The position numbers and the translations under genes are program-made. DNA of 64,000 bases from assembly GCA_034387635.1 (NCBI GenBank), contig JAOANU010000010.1, positions 1,116,001 to 1,180,000 on the forward strand, given 5' to 3'. The notes beneath the pieces were generated by a model. The model was not told the DNA's origin. It ran no database searches and saw only the letters and a list, made by a program, of their open reading frames with translations. This DNA comes from Rhodosporidiobolus odoratus. Taxonomy: Eukaryota > Basidiomycota > Microbotryomycetes > Sporidiobolales > Sporidiobolaceae. Shown in pieces: positions 1 to 10,365 of the stretch; positions within the stretch are counted from its first letter, which is position 1, and the number at the start of each line of letters is the position of its first letter.

Positions 1-347
1 ATGAATATCCGGGAAAGAGCAGCTTACTCGTGAACCTTCGCTACTCCTTTTCCGTCTAGCCTGGTCCCTCATGCGACTGAGCATGCGAGAGATACGAGAG
101 GATCGGGATCTCGCACCACACCTCGTCGGACCTCATCGCCAAGTCCAGCTTCCCAGGCGAAGGGTGGCGTGGTGATCGTGGGTAGCGTGTATTCGAGTAT
201 TGCATTCTGTAGAGAACTGTAAGCAACTTGAGATGATCGAGCAGAGGAAAGCGGACGAGAAGGGCGAAGGCGCCGTGACAGGACGTCGACATGGTCTGTC
301 CGTCACGCGCTGAATCTGCCATACAAAAGCTCGAGAGAACCCATTGA

Positions 348-3300
348 ATGGCAATATCAGCACCACTACCCTCGACAGCCCTGTCCTGCCACCCGCTGTT
401 GCTCTCCCTTTCCCTCTCTTCCGTCCCCGCCCCACCGCCTTCGACAGCCCACAGCGATTCATTCGAGGATCTAGATGGCGACGTGGACGATTGGCAACTC
501 GATGAGAATGCGAATGACGACCCAGATGGACGGATTGAGGCAGGCCGACCAGGGAACGGCGAAACGGCGACGACCCGCTCTTTGGCGCTCTCCGATTCGA
601 CCCCTGCGCTGTTCGGGCAGCTCTCGCTTGACGACGAACGAAAACTGGCAGACTCGGTGACCGATACTGCAGGAGGCGCAGGCTCGACGCTGCCGGATTG
701 GCTAAAGGAAACCAGCGGAAAAGTGACGGCCTTGGCTAGCGGGAGACTGCTTCGGGCCAGTCACGCGTCGACATATGGAGCGAGCAGTGGTGTCAAAGAC
801 AAGGAGCAGGAAGGCAAGCTCAGGGTGGTGGCAGGGTGCGAAGACGGCACTGTCTGGGTTTTTGCGCCGTTTCCTTCCAGCACTTCGAGGTCGCAGACTA
901 CGCAGGGAGGAATCGCCCGCGACGCAAGGATCGACGTGTCGCCGTTATCTCCTCGCCGCTTATCCCATGATTACACGGCAATCGCGTCGTTGTCAAGCCC
1001 TTCCTCCCCGCCGATGTCTCCTTTGACCGGGTCCCGGCGTCATTTCTCGCTCACGTCAGCAGGTCCTCGTCTTCTCTCCCGTGGTTCTTCTGAATCGATC
1101 TCTACACTCGCCTCGAACACCACCTCTCGAACGCATCGTCATTCCTCCTCAGCTTCCTCGCCTGCATTACCTCCCACCTCTGCGTTCAGCAATGCTTCCG
1201 GTCGCTCGTATGAGGTTCTGCGTTCGGCGTCCAGACCGCGCAAAGCTAGCGCCACCGTCTCCATCTCGACTTCCTCCGCCATTCTCGCTCAGCCCTCGGC
1301 ACATCACTCGCACTCCGCTGCGTCCGACCTACCCGACCTTCCTTCACCTCTGCCGAGATCTCCGATCCCCTCGACACCGCGATCCACATCCCTATCATCC
1401 CCGACCTTCCCATCCTTGCTTCCGCACTTCGTCGTTTCTGGGCCAGGCTCGTCCGCCCCGAGTCCTGTACACAATGCTCTTGGAAGCAAGAAGGAGCAAT
1501 CAGGTGGCCCCGCATCTTCGACAGCCTCAAGCGTAGGTTCTGCACCGCTGCAGAAGCGTAGCCGCTCGCGAGCCAAAGGAAGTATCGCGACCGGGATTGG
1601 GCTGTGGGAGGTCGATACCGCCGAGTCACACCGGCAGTCTCTACTCTCTCCTGGTGGGAGCGAAGGCGTCGAAAGCGAAGATGGCAGTGTACTAGGGGCG
1701 GAAGAGCTGGAGGCACTTCGGGTCAAGCTCGAGATCAGGACCGCAGGATGGGGTGAGGTAGTCGCGCTCGAGGTCGTCGAGGTACGAAACGGACTCGCCG
1801 CTGGGGAAAGAAACGCTTGCCTCGTGTTGCGATGCAGTGGGTACGTAGGCGCTTCTCGCCTGTCACGTCTGCCCCGCCTCTTCCGTATATGTTGATGAAT
1901 TTCTCCCTCTGGACCTTGCAGCCACCTGTCTCTTGTCTCCCTCCTCGATGGCCGAGTCTTCGCCCGCTGTAATGCGTCTTCCCAGCTATCAGGTATCGCT
2001 TCACCTGCCGAACACAGTTTCGTGACTCTGCGAGCTGCTCAAATCCAATCGGTACGCCTTCCGCAGTTTCATCACGTCAAGCACGACTGATCGTGTCGCA
2101 ACACAGCACCTTGTCGCTCTTTGCTCCACGGCAAGCGCGATCGTGCCGGTCCTTCTCGACGCAAGCTCGCTCGTTCCGCAAGAAGCGCTGGAAGGGCAAG
2201 GCTCTTGCGTGGCCGTCCTGCCAAGTCAAGGTGCGGCTCTTCAATAGCGTCTAGTTTGCGCATCGTTCGCCGTGCGTCGGCTTGTCTAACGCTCTTGAAG
2301 CTCCTCAGGCGACCCTTGTCTCATGTCTAGGTCGATCTCCGCGAACGAGGTCGGTGGACTGTATCGGCGCAATATCCGTCTCGAAGCGTCCGTCGTGACC
2401 TCTTCGGTCAAGCTGGAACCGCCTCAACCCGTGAAGGCGTCTGTGTCCCTGCCAGATAATGGACTGCAGCCGTGCGGCGACTACTTGCTCGGTATCGACG
2501 GATCGTCGCTCTCGGTATGTATTGGAACCCTCGTGGTGGTACTCCGAAGGTCCTGAGCTGACCTCGATCCCCAGGTATTCAGCCTTGAAGCAGAGGACGA
2601 GCTCGTCCTGCTCAACCAGCTCGAAATGCCTGGTGAAGTTACGGAGATGCGGCCTGATCCATGCGGGAACTACCTCCACACTCGGATAGGCGACGAGATT
2701 AAGGTGTACAGATTCCTGACAGAAGTAGACTCTTCAGTCAAGTCAGTCCTCTCCTTCCCCATTCTACTCGGCTGTAAAGGCTGACCTCGCAGCTCGACTA
2801 CAGGTTTGTTCTCGTGGCCGAATACGAGGCGTCGTCAGTCGAGCAGAGTGCCTTCCTTCGCCTCGGCGAGAGCAAGACGTCCTTGCTGCTGGCTCGTTCA
2901 TATAGGGACGGGACAAGGTCACTCGAAACCGCAAAAATTCCTTCTGCTCCAGAGTCGACGCTCAAGCTCGGACTGGTTCAGCCCTATCGCTCGGCTCCTC
3001 AGACCGATAGGTCTAAAGTCACCTGCGTCAATATGCTTGACCCCTCGCGCGTCATTGTCGGTTATGGTGCGTTCTTACCTCGTCTCCGTGCCTCAGCAGA
3101 AGGAGTCACGCTTCTTCGGTGCCACAGGTAACGGTAAGATAGCCATCGTGGGCGTCGAGGACCTCGGGTCATCGCATCCGCCGGACACACGAGCAGAGTT
3201 GGTCGGCGCTGTCACGCTTCTCGACGTTGTCAAGCTAGAGGATCGACAGATTCTTATCGCTGGGTCTGCAAGTGGTATGGCCGGGGCGTGGATTCTCGCG

Positions 3301-6111
3301 TAGGTTGTTCGCTTATCCGTCCTCGCGTCGGCACTTGCTGATTCAGCTTCTCGTCAACAGCGACTTCGCTCTTCTAGGCTGCTGGACCCTGTTCGCCTCG
3401 CCAGTCAGGAGCTACGCCTACATCGATCCCGAACCCGCACCCTCCTCGAAACTCGGTCATACCATAGCATTCATCAGCGCCAACTCGCCCGTCGCGGTCG
3501 TCTCGCTTTTCCCGCCTCAATTGCTGTTTGTTCTACCTGGAACCAAGTCTGCTGTTGAGCTCATCGCGACGACTGAGGATGTGATCATGGTACTGTACGA
3601 GCAAGGTCTGGCCCGGACTTGCGACATCACTTCGAGGGAGCTGCGACGGAGTATGGACCGGATCACCGCTGAGCGATCCCTTGCTGATGGAGGGTGGAAT
3701 GTCTGGTGGGTTGCGCTCTACTTGTGCAGTTTCATCCGCGCACGCTCACCGGCCGTCTATCTGCAGGTTCAGCCCACAAACTGCTCGAAGCGACGGAAGC
3801 GTCGGAACATCCCCAACCGGTACGATCCTTGTCCGCTTAGCTCTCTATACCCTTGCTGACTCTGTACCCCTGCGTCAGACCCTGTTCTTGCCATCGATCT
3901 GCGGGCTTTCCTCGAAGAAACATCGCGCCGACTCCCCTGGGCCAGCGGTAGTGAGAGCCGAAGAGAAGCCACAACGCTTAGCACGCCCAGAGCACCCTCT
4001 ACGTCCGACATTGTCTCTCCCGGCGAGACCAGCACCCCCCCTCAGGTTCTCAAAGACGGGCGAGCAGCAGCTCGCGTGCTCATTGGGGCGATCGTGCCAT
4101 TCGGGGTGGACGCTGCGCTTGACGATCTACTTGAACAACTCGGTGTTCGTCTGCCAGTCGTGCCATCGCTTCTCGCCCTACGAAGGTACGTTCCTATCGT
4201 TCATTCTGATGCGTCAGCAACTCACGCACGCATGTCCTTTCTCCTTGAGCCACGCAGCGACACCGCCCTAGCCCTTTCTTCCTTCGAATCACCCGCAGAA
4301 GCGTACCGAGTCTCGCCTACAGCCACAGCTCAAAGGCTGCACTCGCTCGTCTGCCTCCTTCGCATCTTCCTCAATTACCCCGGTAAGCCGTATACTTCTC
4401 TTAGCGAGTCTTCCCTCGCGTTGACGCAGCCATATTCAGACTCCGAACGACCGGCAAGCGAGGCTATCGTCTACTTCGCGTCTTGCCTTGCAGATAGCGT
4501 TGGGCCTGGATTCGCGCCGCCAGCCCTTGACGTCTTCGTCCGCGGCTGGCTTGACAAGAATGGTAAGTGCTCCTTGACCTCCATCTTCCGTGTTTCTCCG
4601 CTAAGCTGCTCTTTACTACAGTCGAGGTACAACAAGCATCAAGGTCTCTCTTCGGTACCTATCTAGCGGCAACACCGGATGCGCGTGTGCTCGAGCTGGT
4701 AGACGGGTGGCAGGGGTATCGTGAGTTCCTCTGTCGTCCCCTTGAGCGAGCGCTTCGACTGACCATCTCGTTATAGTTCCCTCGCGCAAGCCGTCTTCGT
4801 CCGCAGAGCAATCGAGTTTGGCCGACGAAACACTTCTTCGCGTCGGTCTCGTTGCGACCGAGCGGTTCGCATTGCTTTCGACAAGGTCCGCCATATGTAC
4901 CACACTCGGGTGTCGACAGCGCTGATGTATATCTCCACAGCGTTCTGAAGGACCTCAGTATCTCTATTGCAGCTTACCTGGAAGACGAGATGTCCTTCCG
5001 CCAAGCCATTGCCGTTGAGCTCTGCTCTCGAGGCTTCGACATTTGGCAGAACTACGTCGACGCCATGTCTCTGGTCCGTCAACTCTTCGCAATCGCCATC
5101 GGACGGAACCCTGCTACGCCGAACGACCTTCGCGTTCTCGCTCGCAACGCCACTCTGCATGTTGCCGGCGTTAATACCCCGCTCTTCATGACGACCCTGA
5201 TACACGATATATTCAATGCACCGACTGCCGCAGCTCGCAACGCTACCCTCAAGCTGCTTGGCTTCATGATCCGAAAGGTGTGCTTAGATCCTTTTCCGTC
5301 AAATAGCCAGTCCTGACTTTCTCTTCGCACCGCAGAAACCCCTACTCTTGTACACTAATCTGCCGCGCGTGGCGGAAGCCGTGGTCAAATCGCTCGACCC
5401 TATGGTGTCGACGTTGCGGGAAACGGTTCATCAAGCCGCAACCGTGATTCTCAACGAACTTGTCCGAACGTGCGTGTCGTTTTCTTCCCTCTTCACTGGG
5501 AAACACCCTGGTCTTACTTCTACTGGTCGCAGCTACCCCTCCATCGACTTCCACGGCAAGTCTCAACGTCTCGCCGTCGGAACGCAAGAAGGAGCCGCCA
5601 TCGTCTTCGACCTGCGTACCGCAACACGCCTCTACGTCCTCGAAGGCCACTCCCGACCCGTCACCGCTCTCTCTTTCTCGCCAGACGGACATCGTCTTGT
5701 CACTGTCTCGCTAGCAGAGAGTCGTGTCGTCGTTTGGAAGGTTGCGACTGGGTTGTTGAGTATGTTTACTGCTGGTGCGCCGCCTAGGCAGGGTGGAGGG
5801 AGCTCTTCGACGCCGTACAAGAGCTATGACTTCCATGTCGGTGATGAATGTGCGTTTCCATCTCTACCTCCCTTTGCCGACTCTTCTTCATCGCCCCCGT
5901 TCCCTCTCGCCGCGAGATTCTGTGCCCTTCCCCTTCGATCGCCAGTAATTGTCGCTATCTAATCCGCTTTGACCGCTCCGAAACTGACACAGCCTGCTAT
6001 ATAGCCCTGATGACCACCGCCGCGACCCTCGAATGGGTTGTCTTTGACTGGCCAGCCGATCGAACCGTACGGCTGCGTTTACGCGAGACGGCGCTTAACT
6101 TTGGAGTATGA
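348..6111 (+). CDS. WDR7 / rabconnectin-3 beta-like WD40 repeat protein (multi-exon, 5' end uncertain)
   Basis: Large protein interrupted by many short introns; the first clear donor is GTACGT at 1841, with its acceptor ending at 1921. The C-terminal exons are diagnostic: a helical stretch (RGFDIWQNYVDAMSLVRQL, about 5035-5090), then WD repeats (RLAVGTQEGAAIVFDL; GHSRPVTALSFSPDGHRLVT, about 5560-5700), ending ALNFGV at 6108. This order matches animal WDR7, the partner of DMXL that regulates V-ATPase assembly; a fungal V-ATPase role is inference. An N-proximal WD unit (VVAGCEDGTVWVFAP) lies near 820-865. The ATG at 348 opens the frame, but the next ~110 nt read like a pyrimidine-rich intron end. 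An acceptor CACAG ending at 456 joins in frame to a donor GTAAGC at 219, so the gene may extend beyond the left edge. Frames after 457 are secure. Confidence 0.66.
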
Positions 6112-6691
6112 TCGCCCTCGGAATGTCGTAGACCCCCCTCATCGTGTTGCCTTTCATACCCTTCATTACGATACCTACAAGAAATGAGTCGACTGAACGA
6201 ACAGTCTGGGGTTGAGCAGCTCGTTACCGCTTGCTTCAATACGGACAACTTCGCAGGAAGTGTGGTGGGAAATTTGATGGGTAGCTTGCTCAACGAGCGG
6301 GACAGAGAAGAACGGTCAAGAAAAGCAAGCTCTCGTCTTTATCGCTGGCTTCTTCCAAGGATCCCGCTGCCGGCCAGCAAAAGAACCCGTCCTGAACACC
6401 TAACCCAGAGCCAGCAGAAGACCCGCAGGACGCAATGGACACAAAGCAGGAAACCAGTCGAGGAAAGAGGAGGGGACCTTCTCAACCGAGTCCGATGGAG
6501 GAAATTGAACAAAGCCACCATCACAGATCCTGCGACCGTGTGACACCTGGACAGTGCTGTGGTGCTGCTCTGCCACGGTGCCAGTCAAGCGTACAAAGAG
6601 GCTAGGCAAAAGTACGGAGAGGGCGGCGGCGAAAAGAAGAGTGACCCCTTTCCTTTTCGGTCGAAGGCATCCAGGCGAGCACCCCGGCAGC
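6112..6691. other. Intergenic spacer, no gene seen
   Basis: Between the WD40 gene stop and the tRNA. A 120-codon open frame at 6184-6543 (+) has no recognisable domain, is Ser/Arg-rich and overlaps open frames on the other strand, so I do not call it. It probably holds the 3' UTR of the WD40 gene. Confidence 0.5.
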
Positions 6692-6696
6692 AAAAA
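6692..6696 (-). terminator. RNA polymerase III T-tract terminator of tRNA-Ala
   Basis: Five A on the plus strand (T5 on the transcribed minus sense) directly follow the discriminator base of the tRNA, the usual Pol III stop. Confidence 0.75.
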
Positions 6697-6823
6697 TGGA
6701 GGAGCAGGGAATTGAACCCTGGGCTTCTCGCAGGCGCACGCGCACACACACACACTCGTCGAGAGCATGGTACTTTACACGCAAAGGTGCGAAGCGAGCG
6801 CTCTACCCCTGAGCTACACCCCC
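6697..6823 (-). tRNA. tRNA-Ala (anticodon CGC), intron-containing
   Basis: Read on the minus strand: acceptor GGGGGTG, D-arm GCTC..GAGC, anticodon stem CTCGC, loop TT-CGC-A. A 55-nt intron (6733-6787) follows, then T38, stem GCGAG, T-arm CAGGG-TTCAATT-CCCTG and 3' acceptor CTCCTCC with discriminator A (6697). The G3-U70 pair, the classical alanine identity element, is present. A U6-U67 mismatch is also there, as I recall for yeast tRNA-Ala. The mature length is about 72 nt. The intron sits at the canonical site one base 3' of the anticodon, and the intron contains GCG that could pair with the CGC anticodon. A-box and B-box (GGTTCAATTCC) are good. Confidence 0.9.
6733..6787 (-). other. tRNA intron carrying a (GT)n dinucleotide run
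   Basis: This 55-nt intron lies between A37 and T38 of the tRNA-Ala. It contains GTGTGTGTGTG on the minus sense, which is a CA microsatellite on the plus strand, so its length is likely to vary between strains. The boundaries are the only ones that restore a 7-nt anticodon loop and a 5-bp stem. Confidence 0.75.
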
Positions 6824-8676
6824 ATGTGGTGTTGAGAGTCTCCAGCGTTAGCATACATATTTACAGTTGTGAATATCTCCTGCTACTGGAGACGGGAATT
6901 TCCCAATGCATCGGTGTTTGCTAAGTACTTAGGGTCATTTGAGGCCCTCGCAATGCGATTATAGCCAAGGTCCAACGCGAAATTGCAGCATTATTGACCT
7001 TATCTCACTTTGCTTCAGCCGCTCTCTCCTGTTTCTCAGTGCCCTGGACCCGGCTCTGAAGCAGATATGGGCATCTTGTTGGCTTCTAGAGGAGTTTAGG
7101 GTGGGCGGCAGACTACAAAAGAAGACAATACTCGGTTCGGAAAGGTTGAGGTTTGTGTGAACATTCCTGTCATTCCCCTTTCCTGCTTCACTTTGATTTG
7201 TCCCAGTTTCTCTTGCGCCGCTTTGTGGCCTCTCTCCCTTCCGTTAAGGTGCTCTTAGTCTCTCATCTCTGGTTGGTGGTTGCATTGTGCCCGAAGGATC
7301 TGTCAAACGATTCAGGCAACCACTGAAGAAAGCACCGAGGCTGGTTCGATAGCTAAAACCAGTGAGCACCCGATGCCCATCCTAGACACAGTCTGTGTAG
7401 GAGAAAGGCTCACACATGCCCAATGGTTGCAAGTGTCCATCCTCAAAAATACCATGGCATCAATGTCTGAACTACAGAACTTGCACGCTGTATCAGCCCC
7501 AAAGGCTTCGGGACATTGTGCTGGAGTGTTGGCTAGCAGACGAAGGCAAGACTAGCATTGGCTTTGTTTCATGGATAGCCTGTGGCACTCACGGTAAGCT
7601 GGAGCCGTTCGCGGCATTGGGCTTCTTTGTCCTCAAACAGCTTACATATCAGCTAATCTGTCTGGTTGCTGGGGAGCAATACCTGACTTCCTCTTCATAT
7701 ACCACTGAATGAGGTGCACCTGCTGACAATGGTCAGGGCGCCATCAAGCACCATGTGTATCACGCTTCGCTTTTTTCCCCATGACCGGAAGCAGGAGGGT
7801 TGCTTTCAGCATAAACAATCACTAGGACACCAGGAGTTGTCAGAAAAGATGTACTGACCCTGGATAAACAGATTGTTGCTTGCTTCATTTCATAGAGCTG
7901 TTGAGCTGCCACAGCCACCGTTCAGGGTAATGGCAATTGGGGTTGTTCAATTCCTGCATGGCCTTCAAATACTTGCCGCAATGAAAAACGCTGGCTACGA
8001 AGCTGTCTTCAGCCATACAGAGCTTTTGTTTGAGCGAGCAATGAATGAAGGAAGGTTACGAAAGGAGAAGCAAGGTGCACCCTCCACTTTAGTCTTTGAG
8101 CAGCGGGGTCGTATGCGCAGTTGGCTGAACAGATAAGCTGCTGTTTTGAGTCCCATAGGCCAGCTACGCTGCCACAAGTCGGTAAGACCAAAAATTGACT
8201 CAATCCGACCTTCTCAAATGGGTGGTCCTTTGCTTTCTGCCGCTGATGCACATATTCAACAGTGACTACAGTGCGTATACTTGGTCTGTAGGGCTCTCAA
8301 GTGGGAGCGATGGCTGGAGCAATCATTGGCCCCGACCATTGCAGCATGCTCTTCCTTCTCAAGTTCTCTCCGCTCCTGGCAGCAGCTGTCTGTGAGACTG
8401 TGGTTTTCTGCCTAAGTCTATGGCACCTGCTGCCTAGTTGTGACAATGATTGAGTAGACATAGCAGGCTATAGCAAGAAGTACGGCAGACTCACCCAATC
8501 ATCCAGAAGAGAAGTCTTCGGACCCCAAACTTGCCCCAAACTGCCTGCCATTTTCGATCTGGACAGGTCAAGCAAGCAGCCGTAGTCATCAACGATTCTT
8601 GCAATAGTCAACGAGACCTCATTCGAGCTATAGCCATGACTGCAGGAAGGCATGTCCTTAACACTGTTAAATCGGC
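6824..8676. other. Gene-poor, lower-GC spacer with degenerate coding scraps
   Basis: About 1.85 kb, visibly less GC-rich than the flanking genes. Open frames exist (for example 7873-8136, +, with a protein-like stretch LLFERAMNEGRLRKEKQG) but I recognise no family, no intron chain connects them, and base composition resembles the transposon-rich right end. One segment (7073-7200) is a diverged copy of a repeat at 57380. It is most likely old mobile-element debris. Confidence 0.5.
7073..7200. repeat. Diverged dispersed repeat, copy 1 (partner at 57380-57514)
   Basis: Both copies share TCTTGTTGG, then AGGGTGGGCGG, a purine-rich middle and CTTTCCTGCTTC, in the same order and spacing, with roughly 70% identity by eye over about 120 nt. 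Translated in one frame they read ASCWLLEEFRVGGR and ASCWLQEQFRVGGR, suggesting decay from a common element. Confidence 0.6.
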
Positions 8677-9951
8677 TCACCTGCAGAGCAAGTGTCAGCG
8701 ACATCCAAAAGATAGAGAGCAAGTATGAGAGCCGCGCACTTGACCGCCAGTATAGCTGCAAAGGTTGCGATTACCAGCGCCCCGACACAAAGACTTGCGA
8801 AACCGACGCTCCTCCTCGAAGGAGGGAATTGGCTCGGGCTCTTCATTAGTGCAGACTGGACGACAAAGTAACGATGTATACCTGTGGATCGCCCGTCCCA
8901 GAGCGTCAGAGATGGCTCGAAGAGTTGTACGAGAGGTGCTAAGTAGAGGTGGGCGCTGACCGAGCAAGAGGAAAATCAGCGCGAGGATGATGAATGTCAC
9001 GCCTATAGGTTTGCCCAAATGCCGGTACCGCGTCGAGTCACGAACCGTCTGCTCAGCAAGTAGTAGTCGCTCGTTCTGCGCTTGTAGTAAGGGGACCAGG
9101 GGTGCGAAGGAAGGGTTTGCTGAGAGGGAAGAAAGGGCGGAAGAGAGGGCTTGATCGGCTGCGGATGGGGTTGTGGTAGCGGGGGGTGTGGTGGGGTTTG
9201 TAGTATTGGAGGGAAGACGGAAGAGTTGTGTAATAGCTGCCAGGGCGAAAGGAATGTTTGAGAAGAAAAAATCAATCAGCCAACCCTTCCTGTTTATCCT
9301 TTTCCCGCAGGACAATGTTCGGGTAAGTGAACGGCACACACCTATTCCTATACTCCCTAGCCCCAAGCTAGTCCTCAACCACGCCAAGAACGTCCGCTCA
9401 CTCGCCAAATGATCCCTCGCCACGCTCCCCTTGTTCTCCAACTCGAACGCGAGCCTAAACCGCCTCGGCTTCTTCCGTGGGGGTTGCCCTTCTTCCTCTT
9501 GTCCTGTGCCGGCAAGGGTAGGCTGCGGCTGTAACGGCGGAGACGAAGGAAGTTGGGCGGGTTGTTTCCCCTTACGTCGATTCGAGGCAGAGGAAAACGA
9601 CGCGTTGGAAGGGGTGGTCGTCCAAACACCTGGAACTGGGGTGATTGCCGCACTCGTCGAAGCTGCCGGAGTCGATGCTGCCTGTCCTGCGCCTGCCTCT
9701 ATCGGTTCCTGCCAATACCGGTAGCCCTCTCGACTACCCTCCCTTGCCCGCGTCAGACTACCGCTTCGGCTAGCAACGGTGGAGCCTGGACGACTGGTCA
9801 TCTCTTGAGGTGATTGGTCCATAGCGCCGTATGAGACTCTGAATGAACCTGGTGAGGAAGAGAGAGCGAGAGAGGGAAGTCCACGGGAGAGGAGTGGGGC
9901 GGTGTCATCCGCATCTTCCAGGCGAGGTGAAGGTGCAGCGCTAGCGGTCAT
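8677..9951 (-). CDS. DUF202 domain integral membrane protein
   Basis: Four exons: 9342-9951, 8961-9236, 8740-8881 and 8677-8680. Phases agree and give 343 aa. The N-terminal half is low-complexity Ser/Pro/Thr. The DUF202 signature SERTFLAWLRTSLGLGSIGI spans the exon 1/2 junction and continues AITQLFRL. Then come transmembrane segments (GVTFIILALIFLLLG), the motif HRYFVVQSALM and PPSRRSVGF, and a last hydrophobic helix ending ILAVK. Reading through without splicing loses the HRYFVVQ motif, which fixes the second and third exons. The last exon supplies only G plus the stop TGA. An in-frame ATG at 10047 gives a Cys-rich leader that looks like UTR; I prefer 9951. DUF202 proteins are small fungal vacuolar or ER membrane proteins without an established activity. 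Confidence 0.8.
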
Positions 9952-10365
9952 CGTGAGAGTGCGTGAGCAGATCAAGGAGCAGCTACAGCTACAGCAAAGT
10001 ACCGAGTTCCCTGTTGAAGCCCTGCTGGCTGCGTGCTGGGCGTGCAAATACGGGATATGGCGTGCGCGATATCAAGCGATGGCGCAGCGGGGAGACATGA
10101 ACACAGAATGAGCAACATGGCGCTTGCGAAGGTGTAGGCGTGCAAGTGAAGAGAGCGCAGATCGAAGCAGCCGAAAAGGAGAGATGTGGTGAAAGAAGAA
10201 AAGGCGCAACAAGCAGAACTCTGACGAGAACAGCGGTGAGAACCAAGACGATAGACGACTTTGCTTTTGTTTGGGAGAAGGTACTGCGAAAACGTCTTTG
10301 CTACAAAGAATACTTGCGAGAAGACTGATTTGTCTTGTTCTTTCTCAGATTGATATGCCGTCCGA
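9952..10365. other. Intergenic region between DUF202 gene and phosphoglucomutase gene
   Basis: Both neighbours are on the minus strand, so this holds the DUF202 promoter and the phosphoglucomutase 3' UTR. No additional gene or clear element is seen. Confidence 0.5.

Noticed and set aside
9952..10047. Upstream in-frame ATG for the DUF202 protein
   Set aside because: The 32 extra residues are Cys/Ser-rich and look like translated UTR; the ATG at 9951 opens a typical N-terminus.
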